This document shows positions 60,602-64,000 of a stretch of DNA of 64,000 nt, piece after piece. Position 1 is the stretch's first letter; every line of letters begins with the position of its first letter. Source of the DNA: Georgenia satyanarayanai (GTDB taxonomy: Bacteria > Actinomycetota > Actinomycetes > Actinomycetales > Actinomycetaceae). The notes beneath the pieces are model-generated. The model had not been told where the DNA came from. It saw nothing but the letters and a program-made list of their open reading frames with translations, and made no database searches. The DNA lies in assembly GCF_900116375.1 (NCBI RefSeq), contig NZ_UETB01000001.1, positions 372,001-436,000 of the forward strand. The letters are read 5' to 3'. Both the position numbers and the translations under genes were made by a program.

Positions 60602-61689
60602 GCGGGAAATCGGCTGTCGGCAGGGGGTTGGCCGGTGCGGCGCGGGGCGAGGGAGCCGCGGGTGCGCAGGGGCATGTCGACGGTGTGGACGCCGCCCGAG
60701 AGCGGGTTGCGCCGGCCGTCCTGCAGGGCGGCGACGAGCATGTCGACCGCCATGCCGCCGAGCGTCCGGTGCGGGATGGCGAAGGTGGTGAGGGCGGGCC
60801 GGAGCCAGCCGGCAAGAGGGGCGTCGTCGAAGGAGACGATCGAGGTGTCCTCAGGAATCCGCAGACCGGCCTCCTGCAGGGCCTGGTAGGCACCGAAGGC
60901 CAGGCGGTCGTTGAAGCAGAGGAGGGCCTCGGGTGCGGTGCCCCGCTCGAGCAGGTCGTGGACCGCCTCCCAGCCGTGGGCCGGGTTCCACGAGCGGTAG
61001 GGGTAGCCGGACGCCGGTGGGACGCCCGCCTCGCCGAGGGCCTCGAGCATCCCGGTGAGGCGCAGGTGCCCAGCCTCGGAGGCGGCCGGGGCGTCAGCGA
61101 GTCCCGGGCCGGCGCCGATGAGATGGATGTCCCGGTGCCCGGCCGCGAGGAGCTGCTCCGCGGCCGCGCGGCCTGCCGCGTGCTCGTCCGGGATGATCGC
61201 GGTGAGCTGCCGGCCCTCCGGTGGCAGCGCGTTGAGGAGGACCGTCGGGAGGGTGTCCAGCTCCTCGGGGAGGGCCTCCCGCTGACGCGTGAACATCGAG
61301 GCGAGGATGAGGCCGTCCACGCGGTGGTCGAGCATCGCTTCGACGGCCTCGCGCTCCTGGGCCGCGCCGCCGCCCGTCTCGCTCATGAAGAGCATGTAGC
61401 CGCTGTCGCGTGCTGCTTCCAGCGCGCCACGGATCATGCCGCCGGCCAGCTGGGAGGAGGCGACGGTGTCCGACACGAAGCCGATGGTGGTGGTCGAGCC
61501 CTTGCGCAGCCCCACCGAGATCGTGTTCCGGCGGTACCCGAGGGCCTCGGCGGTCTCCCGTACCCGCTCGTGGACGGCGTCGGAGATGCGCAGCTCGCGA
61601 CCCCGTCCGCTGAGGACGAGGGAGGCGGTCGACGACGACACTCCGGCTTGACGCGCGACGTCCGCGAGCGTCACGCGCTTGCTGGTCAT
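60592..61689 (-). CDS. LacI family transcriptional regulator (365 aa)
   Basis: The N-terminal HTH is at residues ~5-50 (VTLADVARQAGVSSSTASLVLSG), followed by the hinge region (RVRETAEALGYRRNTISVGLRKG) and a periplasmic-binding-type effector domain (IGFVSDTVASSQLAGGMIRGAL, LLCFNDRLAFGAYQAL, IVSFDDAPLAGWLRPALTTFAIP). GAGGAG precedes ATG 61689. The C-terminal ~20 residues (RTGQPPADSRFPAGS) lie in the degenerate repeat sequence. It sits between two matching 18-bp operators, so it likely represses the esterase gene and the sugar importer until sugar binds. Confidence 0.93.
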   Translation of the reverse strand: MTSKRVTLADVARQAGVSSSTASLVLSGRGRELRISDAVHERVRETAEALGYRRNTISVGLRKGSTTTIGFVSDTVASSQLAGGMIRGALEAARDSGYMLFMSETGGGAAQEREAVEAMLDHRVDGLILASMFTRQREALPEELDTLPTVLLNALPPEGRQLTAIIPDEHAAGRAAAEQLLAAGHRDIHLIGAGPGLADAPAASEAGHLRLTGMLEALGEAGVPPASGYPYRSWNPAHGWEAVHDLLERGTAPEALLCFNDRLAFGAYQALQEAGLRIPEDTSIVSFDDAPLAGWLRPALTTFAIPHRTLGGMAVDMLVAALQDGRRNPLSGGVHTVDMPLRTRGSLAPRRTGQPPADSRFPAGS

Positions 61690-61776
61690 GGTGCTCCTCT
61701 CGAGGCTGATCGTAACGGTCCGGTCACATGCTCGTGCCGCCTTGACACGCTGCGGACCTGAATGGTGGCATGTGCC

Positions 61777-61794
61777 TGCTAACACGATTTAGCC
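61777..61794. promoter_or_regulatory. LacI-type operator before the sugar ABC importer
   Basis: TGCTAACACGATTTAGCC, sharing GCTAA-(A/C)-ACGAT-(G/T)-TAGC with the site at 60215-60232. It lies 45 bp before the binding-protein start, between lacI and its target. A TTGACA -35-like hexamer is at 61742-61747. Confidence 0.6.
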
Positions 61795-61838
61795 GAGTGT
61801 GGCCCCCGCGCACTCGCCCCGCTGAAAGGGAGATAAAG

Positions 61839-63224
61839 GTGTCTCGCACCCCCTCTACCGCACGCCGTCGGTCGCGCTCCACCGCAACTGCGCTCGGCCT
61901 GACCGGACTTCTCGCGCTCGCCGCGTGCTCCGCTCCCGGGCAGAGCACGTCGGAGGAGCCGAGCGCCAGCGCCGGCGCCTCGGACGCCGCCACCACGCCG
62001 GGCGAGGTGCCCGGCTGCGGCGAGGACGCCGTCGTCGTCGACGCCTACGTCGAGACCGGGTTCCCGCTCTTCCGTGAGCTGGCCGACGAGTTCACGGCCC
62101 AGTTCCCCAACGTCACCTTCGACATCCGTGAGGACCAGTTCGCGGTCCTCACGCAGAACGCGCCCCGCGTGCTGGCGGACGACCCGCCGGACCTCATGCG
62201 CCTGCCGCAGATGAGCGAGCTCGCCTCCGACGGACTCCTCCTCAACCTCGACCCCTACGCCGAGGCCTTCGGCTGGGACGAGTGGCCCTCCTCCCAGCTC
62301 GAGCAGATGCGGGTGGACGACGAGGGGCGCCGTGGCTCCGGCCCGCTCTACGCCATGGGCATGAACTTCTCGATGACCGGCGTGTTCTACAACAAGGCGC
62401 TCGCCGAGGAGATCGGCATGACCGAGGCGCCGGCCACGCTCGAGGAGCTCGACGGCTACATGCAGGCAGCCGTCGACGCCGGCATCACCCCGAGCGCCCA
62501 GTTCAACGGCGGCGCCACGGGCGGCCTGGCCTTCCCGCTGCAGATGCTCATGGCCTCCTACGGCGACCCCTCCGAGGTCAACGCCTGGGTCTACCAGCAG
62601 GAGGGCGCGACGATCGACACGCCCAGCAACCTCCAGGCCGCCGAGCACCTCGAGCGCTGGATCGAGGCCGGCTACTTCGCCGACGACGTCAACTCCCTGG
62701 ACTACTCCCAGTCGATGGCGCGCTTCCTCGAGGGCGACAACCTCTTCTTCTTCAACGGTGACTGGGAGTCGGGCACCTTCGACACGCAGGTCCCCGGTGA
62801 GGTCGGGTTCTTCCTCATGCCCCCCGTCGAGGAGGGCGGGTCCGTCGGCGCGATGTCCGCGCCGCTGACCTACGGGATCGGCGCCGGCGCGGAGAACGCC
62901 GACTGCGCCGCCTCGTTCCTCAACTGGATCGCGACCGACGAGGAGGCCCGCACGATCGCCGTCGAGGTCGGCGGCTCCCACCCGATGGGACCGGTCGACG
63001 CGTTCATGCCCGAGATCGACGAGAGCTCGGTGACCGCGCAGACCCTCGCCGCCGGCGTCACCATCGGTGAGGACAACGGCTCCATGGACTTCATCGCCAA
63101 CGCCACCGGCGGCATCTACGCCAAGGGCTGGACGCCGAACCTCCAGAAGCTCGTCGCCGGGCAGATCGAGGCCGCCGACCTGCTCCCGGCCGTCCAGGCG
63201 GAGTACGAGAACGAGATCGGCTGA
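61839..63224 (+). CDS. Sugar-binding lipoprotein of a CUT1 ABC importer (461 aa)
   Basis: The GTG start at 61839 has AAGGGAG upstream and gives a lipoprotein signal ending LLALAACSAPG. The mature chain shows extracellular solute-binding protein family 1 marks: ELADEFTAQFPNVTFDI, RVLADDPPDLMRLPQMSELASDGLLLNL split in two, YAMGMNFSMTGVFYNKALAEEIG and AALTY-type AMSAPLTYGIGAGAEN. Such proteins bind oligosaccharides. It is followed 4 bases later by the permease gene. The acceptor sugar is unknown. Confidence 0.93.
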   Translation: MSRTPSTARRRSRSTATALGLTGLLALAACSAPGQSTSEEPSASAGASDAATTPGEVPGCGEDAVVVDAYVETGFPLFRELADEFTAQFPNVTFDIREDQFAVLTQNAPRVLADDPPDLMRLPQMSELASDGLLLNLDPYAEAFGWDEWPSSQLEQMRVDDEGRRGSGPLYAMGMNFSMTGVFYNKALAEEIGMTEAPATLEELDGYMQAAVDAGITPSAQFNGGATGGLAFPLQMLMASYGDPSEVNAWVYQQEGATIDTPSNLQAAEHLERWIEAGYFADDVNSLDYSQSMARFLEGDNLFFFNGDWESGTFDTQVPGEVGFFLMPPVEEGGSVGAMSAPLTYGIGAGAENADCAASFLNWIATDEEARTIAVEVGGSHPMGPVDAFMPEIDESSVTAQTLAAGVTIGEDNGSMDFIANATGGIYAKGWTPNLQKLVAGQIEAADLLPAVQAEYENEIG

Positions 63225-63228
63225 CCCG

Positions 63229-64000
63229 ATGTCCGACCTGACCATCTCCCGGCTCACGCCGGAGGCGGACGCGCGGGCGGAGCTCCCGCCCGCGCGTCCG
63301 GGTCGGCGCGGGACGTGGGCGCGCCGCCGTCGCTCGGCGGCGGCGCTCGCCCTCGTCCTGCCGGCCGCCTTCTTCTACGTCACCTTCGTCCTGCGCCCGA
63401 TCCTCTTCACGGTCCAGTACTCCCTGTACGACTGGAACGGGGTCACTGAGGCGACCTGGGTGGGCGCGGAGAACTACACCCGACTCTTCTCCGACCCGGA
63501 GATGTTCGGGCCGATCCTCAACGCCCTCCAGCTCATCGTCTACTTCAGCTTCGTGCCCGTCGCCCTCGGGCTGATCGCCGCGGCGATCATCCGCAAGTTC
63601 GCCACCAGCCGGCTCGCGATCATCGGGCGCACGGTGCTGTTCCTCCCGCAGGTCATCCCGCTCGTGGCCGCCGGCATCATGTGGACCTGGATCATGGCGA
63701 CCGACGGCGTCCTCAACCAGTTCCTGCGCCTCATCGGTCTCGGCTCGGTCACCCGCGCCTGGCTCGGCGACTTCGACACCGCGCTGCCCGGCGTCGGCGT
63801 CATCGGCGCGTGGGTGTCCCTGGGCCTGTGCCTCGTGCTCCTCCTCGCCGGCATGTCCAAGATCGACCCGGCGCTCTACGAGGCCGCCCGGCTCGACGGC
63901 GCCGGACCGATCCGCGAGTTCTGGTCGGTGACCCTGCCGAGCCTGCGCCAGGAGCTGGCCGTGTGCCTCACCGTCACGGTCATCGCGGCGCTCGCCAGCT
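63229..64000 (+). CDS. CUT1 sugar ABC permease, cut by the window edge
   Basis: ATG 63229 lies 4 bases after the binding-protein stop. At least 257 residues are present. A hydrophilic N-terminal tail (Arg/Ala-rich) precedes the first helix (AAALALVLPAAFFYVTF). The MalF-like signature follows: FTVQYSLYDWNGV, LFLPQVIPLVAAGIMWTWI and the EAA loop EAARLDGAGPIREFWSVTLPSL, which contacts the ATPase. A second permease gene probably follows outside the window; its ATPase may be a shared MsmK-type protein. Confidence 0.92.
   Translation, partial: MSDLTISRLTPEADARAELPPARPGRRGTWARRRRSAAALALVLPAAFFYVTFVLRPILFTVQYSLYDWNGVTEATWVGAENYTRLFSDPEMFGPILNALQLIVYFSFVPVALGLIAAAIIRKFATSRLAIIGRTVLFLPQVIPLVAAGIMWTWIMATDGVLNQFLRLIGLGSVTRAWLGDFDTALPGVGVIGAWVSLGLCLVLLLAGMSKIDPALYEAARLDGAGPIREFWSVTLPSLRQELAVCLTVTVIAALAS

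Noticed and set aside
60254-60889. Protein-coding readings through the repeat block, with GNNSAVGEG repeats
   Set aside because: They are translations of the DNA repeats, open in several frames on both strands, with no ribosome binding site.
1-64000. tRNA or rRNA genes
   Set aside because: No cloverleaf with the conserved T-loop sequence and no rRNA segment was noticed on reading either strand; a covariance-model search was not possible.

Overview
The window is very GC-rich (around 70% or more by eye, strong third-position G/C). It carries actinobacterial hallmarks: GTG starts, lipoprotein and LPXTG surface proteins, TANNNT -10 boxes directly in front of start codons, and an F420-type nitroreductase. 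I read it as chromosomal DNA of a Micrococcales-like actinomycete (Georgenia/Cellulomonas type is a guess). No rRNA, tRNA, CRISPR array, integrase or transposase was seen.

Layout. 1-5,714: a two-gene minus-strand unit coding for an unrecognised 1,624-aa protein and an unrecognised partner that runs off the left edge. 5,852-8,203: a TetR regulator with a RibD/DHFR-like reductase, divergent from a short-chain dehydrogenase, with twin operators between them and a nitroreductase remnant after it. 8,267-12,577: a 1,436-aa surface subtilase whose nucleophile serine codon reads leucine. 12,796-19,856: housekeeping-like genes (PEP mutase/isocitrate lyase family, NmrA-like reductase, a CREST/ceramidase-like membrane protein, DUF4203-like protein, MBL-like protein), a UvrA-like gene broken by a 1-base frameshift, and a DUF421 protein. 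19,918-24,326: two divergent genes for peptidoglycan-peptidase-like proteins (M14, and alpha/beta-hydrolase plus M15) that share the N-terminal LQRxxGN...QR signature seen on many eCIS/DUF4157-associated proteins. 24,387-27,684: a TetR-controlled ABC exporter operon. 27,870-34,991: BCCT transporter, PPK2, small membrane protein, sulfite-oxidase-type molybdoenzyme, an MFS exporter missing its N-terminal half, and an AlkC-like protein. 35,103-37,073: an LPXTG protein with two tandem beta-lactamase-like domains. 37,150-45,666: GNAT, aminotransferase, lipase, a low-GC orphan gene, AlkZ-like protein, F420 nitroreductase, DoxX, MFS and DASS transporters.

45,745-57,332 is a carbohydrate locus read mostly leftwards. 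It has a HutC-type GntR regulator, an RbsB/RbsA/RbsC-type ABC importer, a Gfo/Idh/MocA dehydrogenase and a 1,522-aa secreted enzyme (quinoprotein dehydrogenase, two DUF1080 modules, a cupredoxin and FIMAH). DUF1080 and Gfo/Idh/MocA together suggest 3-keto-sugar chemistry (inference).

57,403-64,000 is a second carbohydrate locus. A LacI regulator, an LPXTG-anchored tandem esterase and a CUT1-type ABC importer appear linked by two copies of the same 18-bp operator, one before each target gene. A 125-bp tandem repeat fills the gap between the esterase and lacI genes.

Best leads: the mutated subtilase nucleophile, the divergent cargo-like peptidase pair, the two tandem-duplicated wall-anchored hydrolases, the multimodular quinoprotein/DUF1080 enzyme, and a series of leaderless-type promoters with near-constant spacing.
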